Positions 52,893-62,478 of a stretch of DNA of 64,000 bases are shown here, one piece after another (the first letter of the stretch is position 1; each line of letters opens with the position of its first letter). Position numbers and translations under genes: made by a program. Under the pieces are notes generated by a model, which made no database searches, had not been told where the DNA came from, and saw only the letters and a program-made list of their open reading frames with translations. Source of the DNA: Bacillota bacterium (GTDB lineage: Bacteria > Bacillota > Clostridia > Lachnospirales > Lachnospiraceae); NCBI GenBank assembly GCA_023410575.1, contig JAEYPP010000003.1, forward strand, positions 1 through 64,000, read 5' to 3'.

Positions 52893-54212
52893 TTAACTTC
52901 TAGAGCTACCTTTATCACGTATTACAAAAATTGCAGTAATACCACAAATTGCCATTAACATGGGGTAGAATAAATAGGGGATAATTTCAAGTGGCGAAAT
53001 GGTAAGTCCAACCGCAGCTGCTCCAGCACTTGCATATAATATCTGAGCTCCATACGGAATTAGACCTTGCCATACAGACGTGAATATATCTAATAGAGCA
53101 GCAGTTCTTCTCGGCGAAACTTGATATTCATTAGCAATATCTTTTGCAATCGGTCCTGCCATAACAATAGCAATTGTGTTATTGGCCGTAGCAATATCAA
53201 CGAAAGAACTTAATACTGCAATCCCAAGCTGTGCACCCTTTTTCCCTTTTACATGATATCGTATTCGATTAAGAATATAATCAATCCCACCATTCTCTTT
53301 TACTAATCCAATGATACCTGCAACTATTATTGAGATTACTATAATATCATACATATTCATAATACCACCGTTACCATCCATACCACGACCGATGACATCA
53401 AATAGATTAGAAATTGCGATTGAGTTGGTAGCTACTCCTACAACAATGGAAAAAACCGTACCTAAAATTAGTACAAAAAACACATTAGCGCCAAGTAATG
53501 CGCCTACTAACACAACAAGATAAGGAAGAATCTTCACAAGGTTGTAATCTAAATTTCCTGTGATTTCATAGTTGCTATTCCATGCAAATGCCAAAAATAG
53601 TACAATTGTGATGATTGCCGCAGGTAAAACAATCTTAAAATTTTCTTTAAACTTTTCTTTCATCTCACATCCTTGTGTCTTCGTTGCTGCTATCGTTGTG
53701 TCTGAAATCATGGATAAGTTATCGCCAAACATAGCACCACATACAACAGCCCCAATACATAGAGCGCCTGATAATCCTGTTTTTTCACTAATACCAGCTG
53801 CAATTGGGGTTAATGCAGCGATTGTTCCAACGCTAGTTCCCATAGCGATAGAAATAAAGCAAGCGATCAAGAAGATTCCTGCAATCGCTATCTTAGGAGG
53901 CATAATCGTAAGCCCAAAGTTTACTGTACTTTCAACACCACCAGCGGCTTGTACTGTCCCTGAAAAAGCACCTGCGAGAATAAAAATCAAACACATCGTC
54001 ATAACATTCTCATCACCCATACTCTTCGTTACAATACTCAATTTATCTGCAAAACTCTTTTTAGGGTTTTGCAAAAAGGCAACAACAAGTGCGCAAAGAA
54101 AGGCAACAATTGCTGGCATCGCATAAAAATCATTAAATATAACTCCACTACCAATAAATAATACTAAAAAAACTCCGATTGGTAGCAGACCACTTATTTT
54201 TCCTTCTTTCAA
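52893..54212 (-). CDS. NhaC-family Na+/H+ antiporter
   Basis: 439 aa, with about ten to twelve membrane segments. NhaC-type motifs include AMGTSVGTIAALTPIAAGI, GAMFGDNLSMISDTTIAATK and DIATANNTIAIVMAGPIAKD. Family members exchange sodium and protons or malate/lactate (MleN, YqkI). The ion pair cannot be fixed from sequence. Single-gene unit. Confidence 0.9.
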   Translation of the reverse strand: MKEGKISGLLPIGVFLVLFIGSGVIFNDFYAMPAIVAFLCALVVAFLQNPKKSFADKLSIVTKSMGDENVMTMCLIFILAGAFSGTVQAAGGVESTVNFGLTIMPPKIAIAGIFLIACFISIAMGTSVGTIAALTPIAAGISEKTGLSGALCIGAVVCGAMFGDNLSMISDTTIAATKTQGCEMKEKFKENFKIVLPAAIITIVLFLAFAWNSNYEITGNLDYNLVKILPYLVVLVGALLGANVFFVLILGTVFSIVVGVATNSIAISNLFDVIGRGMDGNGGIMNMYDIIVISIIVAGIIGLVKENGGIDYILNRIRYHVKGKKGAQLGIAVLSSFVDIATANNTIAIVMAGPIAKDIANEYQVSPRRTAALLDIFTSVWQGLIPYGAQILYASAGAAAVGLTISPLEIIPYLFYPMLMAICGITAIFVIRDKGSSRS

Positions 54213-54383
54213 GTAATTATCCTCCGAAATGTATTTTATTTTTATCTACATTTTCATGCACATTTATGATACTTAGAGGAAATAAATATGTCAATGCTAA
54301 GTATTATTAATCTATATATGCTTGAAAGAACGTTTGTAACTTATATAATTTCAATTTACTATTCCGTATTGACTATATTGGAT

Positions 54384-54710
54384 TCAACAAAATCTGTCAT
54401 AAATAGAATATAACTTTTGTACTCCATTCTCAAGAAAATAGTAGTGCCGAATGTATGGTATTAGTAAAAGAAAGAGTAAGCCTTCTAGGATTAAAAAAGC
54501 AATTGTCTCACATAAACAAAATCCTATCATTGAAACCATCATTAAGATTGCGAAAGTTACTGTTACAATTAGATGAATCAAGCGCTCATGTTGAAAAAAT
54601 TGTATTTGTACTAACATACTCTCTCGTATCTCATTTTTTGTTATATTATCTAAACCTTCGTATTCTCTCTGATTCATCTCATTGATATATTCTTTTAGTC
54701 GCTTTCTCAT
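54384..54710 (-). CDS. Hypothetical membrane protein, 108 aa
   Basis: A charged N-terminal third (RKRLKEYINEMNQREYEGLD) precedes two close membrane helices (~42-63 and ~67-88). No family was recognised. GGGAG before the ATG supports translation. It sits beside the fold-back element at 54781. Function unknown. Confidence 0.7.
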   Translation of the reverse strand: MRKRLKEYINEMNQREYEGLDNITKNEIRESMLVQIQFFQHERLIHLIVTVTFAILMMVSMIGFCLCETIAFLILEGLLFLLLIPYIRHYYFLENGVQKLYSIYDRFC

Positions 54711-54780
54711 ATTTTACTCCCTTCTATCATCATCAACTTCTTTAAATTTCAATCGTGCAAAATGACGTCAAACTGATACA

Positions 54781-55032
54781 AAAGAAGGGGCTGTTGCATA
54801 ATGTAACAGCCCTCGCAACTTTATTAGCGTTTGTGATTTCATCTCCTATCCCGAAGAAAGAGGACACATGTATATTTTCGAAGGCCTTACAAGTCCCACA
54901 CGCTCTTTGTGGGCTTGTGAGCATAGCGCGCCGTAGAAAATATACATGTGTCCTCTTTCTTCTACATAGCTAAAAATCACAAACGTCTAGCAAACAAACA
55001 GGGTTGTTACATTATGCAACAACCCCTTCTTT
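54781..55032. mobile_element. 252-bp fold-back element (MITE-like)
   Basis: Terminal inverted repeats AAAGAAGGGG/CCCCTTCTTT extend about 33 bases with two differences and are themselves hairpins (GGGCTGTT...AACAGCCC left, GGGTTGTT...AACAACCC right). Further in, a perfect 27-bp inverted repeat (54853-54879 with 54936-54962) flanks a central hairpin (54889-54918). The right arm, with ATCACAAACG and AAACAAACAGGG, recurs at 59197-59257. No clear target-site duplication was found and no transposase is present. It could also act as a bidirectional terminator. Confidence 0.7.
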
Positions 55033-55053
55033 GAACTGTTAAAATTCAAGTCA

Positions 55054-56136
55054 CTAATCTAAGTAATTTCTCATTGTTATTACCTTACGGTAATTAATAT
55101 TGTTAATTTTACAACCTTCACTACGTCCGCTTTCATGAATTACTTTTCCATTCCCAATATACATTGCAACATGATCCACAGAGCCATAAGAATTTCCATA
55201 GAATACTAAATCACCTGGTTGAATCGTGGACATTGACACTTTTTTACCATTTCTAGACATCTCACTCGATGTTCTAGGAAGGCCTAATTTTGAAACACTT
55301 AGATTACATTTTGTATAAACTGCCCATATAAAACCAGAGCAGTCTGCTCCAGTAGTTAAACTAGTTCCACCCCAAGCGTATCTTAAGCCAAGATGCTTTT
55401 TAGCTTCATTAACAATCGTTGTACGTAATGAGGATGCAGTTACCGATTCCATCTTAACTGCTGTCTTCCATCGATAAACAAGCTCTACATAATCCTTCGT
55501 TACATAACCTTCATTATCATCGATTAAAACTTTAACCCAAACTGTTGCATTGGGATCATTCTTCGTTACGACTTCAATCATCTTATCCTCAAGTACAATT
55601 AAGTCCTCTCCTTTGGATACTTCTGCAATAATATTATCGTCTGATACAGAAGAAGGATATGAACGTACATTTACATGATTAGCTGTAACGGTTGCTTTTA
55701 ATACAGCAAGCTGTTCCGCCTTTTTATAACCTTCTTGTCCCATATAGAGATAGTCTGTTGATACATAGCCTGTAACTTCACCTGATTTTATTTTTACCCA
55801 ACCATCTTTTGGTTTTTCTAATGTAATACAATGTGCTTCTTTAGCTAGCTTACCAACAATGTTTGCCGAGGTACTTGCTTTTTCACGAATATTAATGGAA
55901 TCACTGCAATTTGCTATTGCAATATTATTAGGTATTGTAACTGGAGTGGATAGGAGTGATGTAATAATAGGTGTATCAGAATCTGCTTCATCACTGTAAT
56001 ACTCAGAAAATAAAGCACCAAGTCCCCCGATTCCTTCTCCACTTGTGGTTTCAGCCTTTACCGAAGTACTCATACAAGAAAATGCAAGTATTGTTGATGC
56101 GATAAATGCTGAATATTTAAGGGTTACCTTACGCAT
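55054..56136 (-). CDS. Secreted SH3b/NlpC-P60 peptidoglycan hydrolase
   Basis: 360 aa. Signal peptide to about residue 28 (cut near VKA-ET). Two SH3b domains (~75-132 and ~148-220) bind the wall. The C-terminal NlpC/P60 domain has the catalytic Cys266 in GADCSGFIW, His322 in DHVAMYIG and His334 in VIHESG. Such gamma-D-Glu-diamino acid endopeptidases cut peptidoglycan stem peptides for growth, separation or spore formation. A consensus promoter lies at 56246-56274. Confidence 0.93.
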   Translation of the reverse strand: MRKVTLKYSAFIASTILAFSCMSTSVKAETTSGEGIGGLGALFSEYYSDEADSDTPIITSLLSTPVTIPNNIAIANCSDSINIREKASTSANIVGKLAKEAHCITLEKPKDGWVKIKSGEVTGYVSTDYLYMGQEGYKKAEQLAVLKATVTANHVNVRSYPSSVSDDNIIAEVSKGEDLIVLEDKMIEVVTKNDPNATVWVKVLIDDNEGYVTKDYVELVYRWKTAVKMESVTASSLRTTIVNEAKKHLGLRYAWGGTSLTTGADCSGFIWAVYTKCNLSVSKLGLPRTSSEMSRNGKKVSMSTIQPGDLVFYGNSYGSVDHVAMYIGNGKVIHESGRSEGCKINNINYRKVITMRNYLD

Positions 56137-56245
56137 ATACTACCTCCAACTATTAGTTATTAAGCTATATATCATAGCATATTTTTAACATTAGTTATGT
56201 ATTTCACTCAAATTGTTACGATTTGATTACATTTATTACATGGAT

Positions 56246-56274
56246 ATTATAACAGTACATGGTAAATATGTCAA
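56246..56274 (-). promoter_or_regulatory. Consensus promoter of the NlpC/P60 gene
   Basis: TTGACA (56269-56274), 17-base spacer, TATAAT (56246-56251) on the minus strand: a perfect sigma-A site, start near 56239, leader ~100 bases. Confidence 0.82.
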
Positions 56275-56350
56275 TTGCTAGTAGTATTTTTTTAAAAAAA
56301 TTATACATTATTACATGACAACAAAAATTCTATCGTTAGTTTACATTCGA

Positions 56351-56415
56351 AAAGGCTGATTCGCCTGCAATCATTCTTAATTACTTAGAATGATATTATT
56401 TACGAATCAGCCTCT
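56351..56415. terminator. Two-level hairpin terminator after spoIVA
   Basis: Outer arms AGGCTGATTCG/CGAATCAGCCT (56353-56363 with 56403-56413) hold an inner hairpin ATCATTCT/AGAATGAT (56370-56377 with 56387-56394). The layout resembles the fold-back at 50941-51038. It is the only structure between spoIVA and the NlpC/P60 promoter. Confidence 0.6.
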
Positions 56416-56471
56416 TCTTACCTTGGCACTATTTCAATCATATGAATGAAATTTTTATAGAATTGAATATA

Positions 56472-57965
56472 TTAAATAATGATACAGATTAATCCACCAT
56501 TGCTCTCATTAATAATTCTTTGCATTGTTTCTTGAAGCTTCATCTGACTATCGTCATTCATCTTATTAATCTTTGCTGCAATTCCTTCATCAACAAGCTG
56601 TTTCATTGTTTTACCAAAGATGTTTGTCTCCCAGATACCTTCTGGACTTACTTCAGTTTGCTCCTTCATATAATTAATCAAATCCATAGCTTGTTCCTCT
56701 GTTCCAACAATAGGAGCAATCTCCGTCTGAATATTTGCTTGAATCATATGAATCGAAGGTGCATTTGCTTTAATCTTAACTCCATATTTACTACCGTGAC
56801 GGATTAACTGTGGCTCTTCAATTATAATCTGATTTTGCGATGGAGATACAACTCCATAACCTTTATATTTTACTTGTTCACAAGCTGAACTCACTTTTTC
56901 ATATTCATGCTTCTTGGATGCAAGTTCACGAATCATCTTCATGAAATCATACTCACCATTAACTGGACATCCAGTAATATCTGAGATAATTTCATAGTAA
57001 TACTTATTGTCAATATCTACAAAGATTCGAACGGTACCATCTTCCATTAGGATTTTCTCAATCTTGAACTCGTTCACATAAGGATTATCAACTTTACAAT
57101 TCTCTGGATTCACATCTTTCATTAATCTCATATTTGAAAGCATCTCTTTAATTGATTCAATTAAAGTTTTTTTGATATAATGATCCCTTGGGAATAATTC
57201 CAACCATTTTGGCAAATAGAAGTTGATTTCTGAAATTGGGAATGCTGATAATGCACCTGATAAAATATTCATAATATCGTCTTTTTTCATCTGCTCACAA
57301 TTAACTGGTAGCACTGGTATATTATACTTTTCTTCCATCTTTTCAGCCAACATATTAGTTTCTTCCGAATAAGGTCGATTCGTATTAAGAACGATAACAA
57401 ATGGTTTTCCTATCTTCTTTAATTCATCTATTGTTCTCTCTTCTGGTGCAATATAATTGTCTCTTGGAAGATCGCCAAAGCTTCCATCACAAGTAACTAC
57501 AACTCCAATTGTAGAATGGTCATTGATTACTTTCTTCGTTCCAAGTTCTGCCGCTTGTGTAAATGGAATTTCATAATCATACCATGGGGTTTTTACCATT
57601 CGTTCCTGATCATTTTCAATATGACCAAGTGCACCATCTACCATATAACCAACACAATCAATCATTCGTACTGACAAATCAACATCATTTTGCAACTGTA
57701 TATTTACTGCATCTTTGGGAATAAATTTAGGTTCCGTAGTCATTACGGTCTTACCCGCTGCACTTTGTGGTAATTCATCAACTGCTCTCTCCCTATTATG
57801 TACGTCTTCTATATTCGGGATTACCAACAAGTCCATAAATCGCTTAATGAACGTTGACTTACCAGTTCGTACTGGTCCTACAACACCAATGTAGATTTCA
57901 CCATTGGTTCTTGCCTGAATATCTTTGTAAACATTGTAGCTATTCGATAAAGCAAAATTGTCCAT
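56472..57965 (-). CDS. spoIVA: Stage IV sporulation protein A, spore coat base ATPase
   Basis: 497 aa, close to the usual 492. The N-terminal GTPase-like domain has Walker A GPVRTGKST (30-38) and PQSAAGKTVMTTEPKF; the middle and C-terminal domains anchor it to the forespore by SpoVM. ATP hydrolysis drives SpoIVA polymerisation into the coat base layer. Its presence shows a spore former. The start has GGAAGGGG upstream. A CATATACT segment upstream might be a sigma-E -10 box, not certain. Confidence 0.97.
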   Translation of the reverse strand: MDNFALSNSYNVYKDIQARTNGEIYIGVVGPVRTGKSTFIKRFMDLLVIPNIEDVHNRERAVDELPQSAAGKTVMTTEPKFIPKDAVNIQLQNDVDLSVRMIDCVGYMVDGALGHIENDQERMVKTPWYDYEIPFTQAAELGTKKVINDHSTIGVVVTCDGSFGDLPRDNYIAPEERTIDELKKIGKPFVIVLNTNRPYSEETNMLAEKMEEKYNIPVLPVNCEQMKKDDIMNILSGALSAFPISEINFYLPKWLELFPRDHYIKKTLIESIKEMLSNMRLMKDVNPENCKVDNPYVNEFKIEKILMEDGTVRIFVDIDNKYYYEIISDITGCPVNGEYDFMKMIRELASKKHEYEKVSSACEQVKYKGYGVVSPSQNQIIIEEPQLIRHGSKYGVKIKANAPSIHMIQANIQTEIAPIVGTEEQAMDLINYMKEQTEVSPEGIWETNIFGKTMKQLVDEGIAAKINKMNDDSQMKLQETMQRIINESNGGLICIII

Positions 57966-58108
57966 AAAAATACCCCTTCCATATTTGTGCCAAGTTTAAA
58001 CCTTGATACAGTATATGGTGGGGCAGATTTTGTTAGAACAAATTTTTATTTACGTTTACCTCCCCATTCAATAACGGTAAATCCGTTACGATAAAAGGAA
58101 TAAAACTC

Positions 58109-58447
58109 CTACCAGTTTTTCCATACTTCTGGTTGATAACCAATCGTAGCAAGCTTTCCATTGCGAACAATTGGTGTTTTGAGTACTTTTTGATTTTCTA
58201 ATATTTTTGAAACTTTATCCTCCTCAGAAAGATAGGATAACAAGGCTAATATATCCTTATCTTTTCCTTTAGCATCAATCATATTGGTGATTCCACCCAC
58301 AGCCTGACATACAGAAGTGAATTCTCCTTTACTCATACCCTTTTCTTTTAAATCAATCATCTGAAACTTTATGTTTCTTTCTTTAAAATATCTTTGTGCC
58401 TTCTTTGTATCAAAACATTTATTTGTACCAAAAATTTGAATATTCAA
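58109..58447 (-). CDS. ArsC/Spx-family thioredoxin-fold protein
   Basis: 112 aa from TTG 58447, chosen because GGAGG lies seven bases before it; the longer frame opens inside that site. IQIFGTNKCFDTKKAQRYFK matches the ArsC/Spx start with a single active-site-like cysteine, and LKTPIVRNGKLATIGYQPEVW is the family C-terminus. The glutaredoxin-dependent arsenate reductase arginines are not all apparent, so a Spx/YffB-like protein is as likely. Role unknown. Confidence 0.85.
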   Translation of the reverse strand: MNIQIFGTNKCFDTKKAQRYFKERNIKFQMIDLKEKGMSKGEFTSVCQAVGGITNMIDAKGKDKDILALLSYLSEEDKVSKILENQKVLKTPIVRNGKLATIGYQPEVWKNW

Positions 58448-58654
58448 ATCTATGTCCTCCAATCCATGTACTCGATCTATTCATCATTTATGCTAGATAT
58501 CCAAAATGGATATGAATAGTTTAGCCCATACAACATAGGAATTCAAGTATATTGATATTTGACTTCCTGTATTTGGTTCAGTATAATTCTATTAGTAATA
58601 TTATAGTGAATTACTTGAAACAGTAAACAATCAAGATGGTATGGAGGAGAACAA

Positions 58655-59149
58655 TTGGAATATAGAAAAGTACATACAAGCGAGATAAATGAAGTTGCGG
58701 CATTACATAATGAATTAGCTTACTATATACAAAAAGAAACCAAGGATGCCTATTGGGATTTTGGAATTCTATCGATAGAAGATATCAGTAGGCACTTATC
58801 TGAATTTATTGGTCATCCAGAACACAATCTATTGATTGCTAAAGATGACAACAAAATAGTTGGGTTCATTGCAGGGGAATTATTGCACTGTCACCTTCCA
58901 ATTTCAAGTGTGAAGAAAATTGGTTATATTTCAGGCGCGTTTGTGTTGAGTGAGTTTCGAGGGAAAGGCATTATGAAAACATTAGAAAAGCTAATGATTG
59001 ATTTTTTTAGAACCTGTAGTGTAAAGTATGTCGAATTAAATTTTATCTCGAATAATATAATCGCAAAAAACAGTTGGAGAAGTATGGGTTATGAAACTTT
59101 TCGAGAACAGGCACGAAAAGATATATTAAACACTGAAATAAGACATTGA
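58655..59149 (+). CDS. GNAT acetyltransferase
   Basis: 164 aa starting at TTG 58655 with GGAGGAG five bases upstream. The GNAT fold is seen as VGFIAGELLH, ISGAFVLSEFRGKGIMKTLE for acetyl-CoA binding, and ELNFISNNIIAKNSWRSMGY at the end. Substrate unknown. It is one of few plus-strand genes and converges on udk across a palindromic repeat. Confidence 0.85.
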   Translation: MEYRKVHTSEINEVAALHNELAYYIQKETKDAYWDFGILSIEDISRHLSEFIGHPEHNLLIAKDDNKIVGFIAGELLHCHLPISSVKKIGYISGAFVLSEFRGKGIMKTLEKLMIDFFRTCSVKYVELNFISNNIIAKNSWRSMGYETFREQARKDILNTEIRH

Positions 59150-59196
59150 CGGAGCTTGGAACAAAGATAGTGAAAATGATTGCCTTTTGACGGGCT

Positions 59197-59259
59197 TATA
59201 GCAAAAAATCACAAACGCCTAGTAAACAAACAGGGTTGTTGCATTATGCAACAACCCCC
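59197..59259. repeat. Half-copy of the fold-back element, bidirectional terminator
   Basis: A perfect 12-bp palindromic hairpin GGGTTGTTGCAT/ATGCAACAACCC (59233-59257), preceded by the same ~35-base flank seen in the right arm of the element at 54781-55032 (few changes). It lies between two convergent genes and may stop both transcripts. Confidence 0.65.
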
Positions 59260-59261
59260 CA

Positions 59262-59885
59262 TTAATCACGTTTACTAATAATTGCATGAATACGATTCAT
59301 TACCATAGTCAATGCAACTGTATTCTCACCACCACGCGGAATAATGATATCCGCATATTTCTTTGTTGGTTCAACAAATTGCTCATGCATTGGTTTTACT
59401 GTATTGATGTACTGATTAATAACAGATTCAATACTTCTTCCACGCTCTTTAACATCACGTAAAATACGGCGTACAAGTCGCTCGTCAGCATCCGTATCCA
59501 CAAATATCTTAATATCCATTAAATCTCTTAATTCCTTATTTTCAAATATTAAGAACCCTTCTACCACAATTACCTTAGCAGGTTCGATGTGAATAGTATC
59601 TTTTGTTCGATTATGTTCGGAATAAGAATAAACAGGACAGTCAACTGCAGTCCTCTGCTTTAATGCTTTGATATCATTAATCATACGATCGGTATCAAAT
59701 GCATTTGGATGATCATAATTGATGCTAGCTCTCTCTTCAAAAGGCATATCATCATGTGCCTTATAATAGCTATCATGACAAAGAAGTTGTACTTCTTGTT
59801 TAAATTCTTGTTTTAATCGAACTGCTACTGTTGTTTTTCCAGAAGCAGAACCCCCAGCAACACCTATTACAATAACATCTTTCAC
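59262..59885 (-). CDS. udk: Uridine kinase
   Basis: 207 aa from the GTG at 59885, with GGAGG six bases upstream; the longer frame adds 15 unlikely residues. P-loop GVAGGSASGKTTVA, LLCHDSYYKAHDDMPFEERA, NYDHPNAFD, and VVEGFLIFENKELRDLMDIK fit uridine/cytidine kinase. It salvages uridine to UMP. The next gene upstream is a sugar-phosphate isomerase-like protein. Confidence 0.94.
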   Translation of the reverse strand: MKDVIVIGVAGGSASGKTTVAVRLKQEFKQEVQLLCHDSYYKAHDDMPFEERASINYDHPNAFDTDRMINDIKALKQRTAVDCPVYSYSEHNRTKDTIHIEPAKVIVVEGFLIFENKELRDLMDIKIFVDTDADERLVRRILRDVKERGRSIESVINQYINTVKPMHEQFVEPTKKYADIIIPRGGENTVALTMVMNRIHAIISKRD

Positions 59886-59985
59886 AAAAAACCTCCAATA
59901 GTGAATTCCCATGCGTCTGACACACAACATAAAATAAAGCGCATAAGGAATTTACTGCGTCTAAGGTACCTAATATTCAAAGTTA

Positions 59986-60624
59986 TTAAGCTAAAATTTC
60001 CTTGATTGCAGCTGCTAACTCATCACATTTGCAATTCGCAAAGAAATACTCACTAAATTTAGGTCCACTAATTGCACCTTTTAATAAATCCTGATCAATA
60101 TTCTTTAAAATTGTTAGCATGTCAACATGGGTTACTTTTTTTACTTCATCTAAAATCTTCTTATTTCTTTGTTCTGGAATCACTCTTTCCTTTGGATATC
60201 CCTGACCACTTTTACCTTCAAATAACTTTTCAAAGATATACTCAAGGTTTAATTCAGCGCCCCATCCAAATCCCTTTGCGAATGGAAGTGCAATTGCATT
60301 ACCATCGTTAATCTGAGCAAACATATAAGCATCAGAAGGATCAACTATATGTCCACAAAGCACATTTGGGAAAGAATTTAAAGCTAGCATAGCTCCTTGA
60401 CCAGTTCCGCAACCAGTAATTACATAGTCTGCCGCTCCAGAATTTAATAGGATTGCTGATAAAATACCATTCTGTACGTAAGTCAATGAGTTCTCATCTT
60501 CTGCATTGTACATCCCATAATTAAACACTTCATGACCTTTTGGTTCTACTACTTTTTTTAAAGTTTCGAAGACTAAATCATTCTTTGCTGCCTGACTATT
60601 TTCATTAATTAGTGCAATTTTCAT
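59986..60624 (-). CDS. RpiB/LacAB-family sugar-phosphate isomerase-like protein
   Basis: 212 aa. The N-terminal ~150 residues have the RpiB/LacA/LacB fold: MKIALINENSQAAKND, SAADYVITGCGTGQGAMLAL with the family's catalytic GCGTGxG (the cysteine is the proton carrier), and ALNSFPNVLCGHI. The C-terminal ~60 residues are an extension beyond the typical ~150 aa. It likely isomerises a pentose or hexose phosphate. Substrate unknown. Confidence 0.88.
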   Translation of the reverse strand: MKIALINENSQAAKNDLVFETLKKVVEPKGHEVFNYGMYNAEDENSLTYVQNGILSAILLNSGAADYVITGCGTGQGAMLALNSFPNVLCGHIVDPSDAYMFAQINDGNAIALPFAKGFGWGAELNLEYIFEKLFEGKSGQGYPKERVIPEQRNKKILDEVKKVTHVDMLTILKNIDQDLLKGAISGPKFSEYFFANCKCDELAAAIKEILA

Positions 60625-60792
60625 TAAAAATATCCATCCTTTTGTATATTGTATTTCTTGTACTTATACTTTATCTTGAGTAAAATATAGCTACATTTAT
60701 TTAACACTGACATTAATTTTACAAAGTTCCCATTTTCATGTCAACAAACAAATCATACCATATTGATAAAAGCTATCGTCTGGCTTGGTTAA

Positions 60793-61797
60793 TTACCACT
60801 CCAGAGAGCTATGCTCCATCGTCTTGTCACGCATTAATAAATCGGTTACCGCATCTTTTGCGGATTTATCCTCGAAAAGTACCTTATTAATTTGTTCTAC
60901 AATTGGCATCGAAACGTTGTATTTTTTTGAAAGCGCAAGAGCTGCTTTTGCGCAATAAACACCCTCAACAACCTGCTTTACTTCCTCCATAGCTTCTTGC
61001 ATTGTATAACCCTTTCCAATTAAATAACCAGCATTACGATTTCGACTGTGTTTACTTGTACATGTTACAAATAAATCACCTACTCCTGAAAGACCAGAAA
61101 ATGTTTCAAGTTTTCCACCCATTTTAATGCCAAGACGACTTATCTCTGCAATACCACGAGTCATTAATGCTGCTTTTGTATTATCACCAAAACCAAGTCC
61201 ATCCGCGATACCTGCAGCTAATGCGATTACATTCTTTAAGGAACCACCCAACTCAATACCCATAATATCTGGACTTGTATACACTCGAAAATACTCATTC
61301 ATAAATGCATCCTGAATCATAGAAGCGGTCTTTTTTGAAGACGCTCCAACAACACAAGATGTTGGAATACCTCGACTAACTTCTTCTGCATGGCTCGGTC
61401 CAGATAAAACTGCAACATCAGCATGAGGTATTTCTTCACTAATTATTTCGGTGAGTGTCATCAATGTTGTTTCTTCAATACCCTTACCAACATTAACAAT
61501 GACAGTATTATCTTTTATGAAAGATGCAACTTGCTTTGCAGTGGAACGAACATATGGAGAAGCAACAGCAAATACGATTAGTTCAGGATCATTTAATGCA
61601 AGAGATAAATCATCAGTAACCTTCACAGAATCTGGTAACTTCGCTTCTGGTAAATTCGCTATCTGCTTACGATTATTATTTAAATTCTCCACTTCTTTGG
61701 CTAAAGCAGACCAAAGTGTAACCTCTTGACCATTATTACTAAGTAAAATGGCTAAAGCGGTTCCCCAAGTACCTGCTCCAAGTACACTAATTCTCAT
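60793..61797 (-). CDS. gpsA: NAD(P)-dependent glycerol-3-phosphate dehydrogenase
   Basis: 334 aa. Rossmann motif VLGAGTWGTALAILL, SGPSHAEEV, ELGGSLKNVIALAAGIADGL, and SGLSGVGDLFVTCTSKHSRN, all family hallmarks. It makes glycerol-3-phosphate for phospholipids. The start ATG overlaps the plsY stop by four bases, so the two are translationally coupled. Confidence 0.97.
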   Translation of the reverse strand: MRISVLGAGTWGTALAILLSNNGQEVTLWSALAKEVENLNNNRKQIANLPEAKLPDSVKVTDDLSLALNDPELIVFAVASPYVRSTAKQVASFIKDNTVIVNVGKGIEETTLMTLTEIISEEIPHADVAVLSGPSHAEEVSRGIPTSCVVGASSKKTASMIQDAFMNEYFRVYTSPDIMGIELGGSLKNVIALAAGIADGLGFGDNTKAALMTRGIAEISRLGIKMGGKLETFSGLSGVGDLFVTCTSKHSRNRNAGYLIGKGYTMQEAMEEVKQVVEGVYCAKAALALSKKYNVSMPIVEQINKVLFEDKSAKDAVTDLLMRDKTMEHSSLEW

Positions 61798-62447
61798 GTA
61801 ACACCCTCCTTAACATCTTCTGGCTTAATTCTCGACTTTTGGCCAATCTTATTCTCAGTTCCATTTAACAAACGCTTTAAATTCGTACGATGACTATAAA
61901 AAGCAGATAATGCATATATGATTGCAATTATGAGCATATGTATCTGACCAGGATAACGGATACCTACCCAGACTGGGAACAATACTGCAATACATAAAGA
62001 ACCCACTGATACATATCTTGTAATTGCTACAACTCCAAAAAATATAACGATAATAAATGGAATTAATAGTGGATCAAATGCTATCATAACACCAGAAGTT
62101 ACAGCTATGCCTTTTCCACCCTTAAACTTAAGCCAAAATGGATAATTGTGGCCCAACACAGCACCAAAGCCTGCGTATAAACCTAATAATTTTGCATAAT
62201 CACAATCTTTAAAAATTAATTCTCGGAATAATATAATAGGAATAATTGCTTTTAAGAAATCTCCAATAAAAGTAAGTGCTCCAGCCTTCCAACCAAGTGT
62301 ACGTAAGGCATTTGTCGTGCCAACATTACCACTTCCGTATTTTCTGATATCTACATGATATAGTTTACTTACAAAATATCCAGTTGAAAAACAGCCAAAT
62401 GCATATCCAGATACAAAACATATGATGATTCTTAAAACTTCAACCAT
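61794..62447 (-). CDS. plsY: Acyl-phosphate:glycerol-3-phosphate acyltransferase
   Basis: 217 aa with about five membrane helices and the PlsY loops KYGSGNVGTTNALRTLG, GHNYPFWLKFKGGKGIAVTS and SHRTNLKRLLNGTENKIG. It acylates glycerol-3-phosphate, the product of GpsA, with acyl phosphate. The first step of membrane lipid synthesis is thus paired in one operon. Confidence 0.97.
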   Translation of the reverse strand: MVEVLRIIICFVSGYAFGCFSTGYFVSKLYHVDIRKYGSGNVGTTNALRTLGWKAGALTFIGDFLKAIIPIILFRELIFKDCDYAKLLGLYAGFGAVLGHNYPFWLKFKGGKGIAVTSGVMIAFDPLLIPFIIVIFFGVVAITRYVSVGSLCIAVLFPVWVGIRYPGQIHMLIIAIIYALSAFYSHRTNLKRLLNGTENKIGQKSRIKPEDVKEGVT

Positions 62448-62478
62448 TGACTAATCCTCCCATACACCCATTTATTAC

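Noticed and set aside
54742..54973. Frames of 60-72 codons on both strands
   Set aside because: They lie inside the inverted-repeat element, so they mirror each other, and have no ribosome-binding sites.
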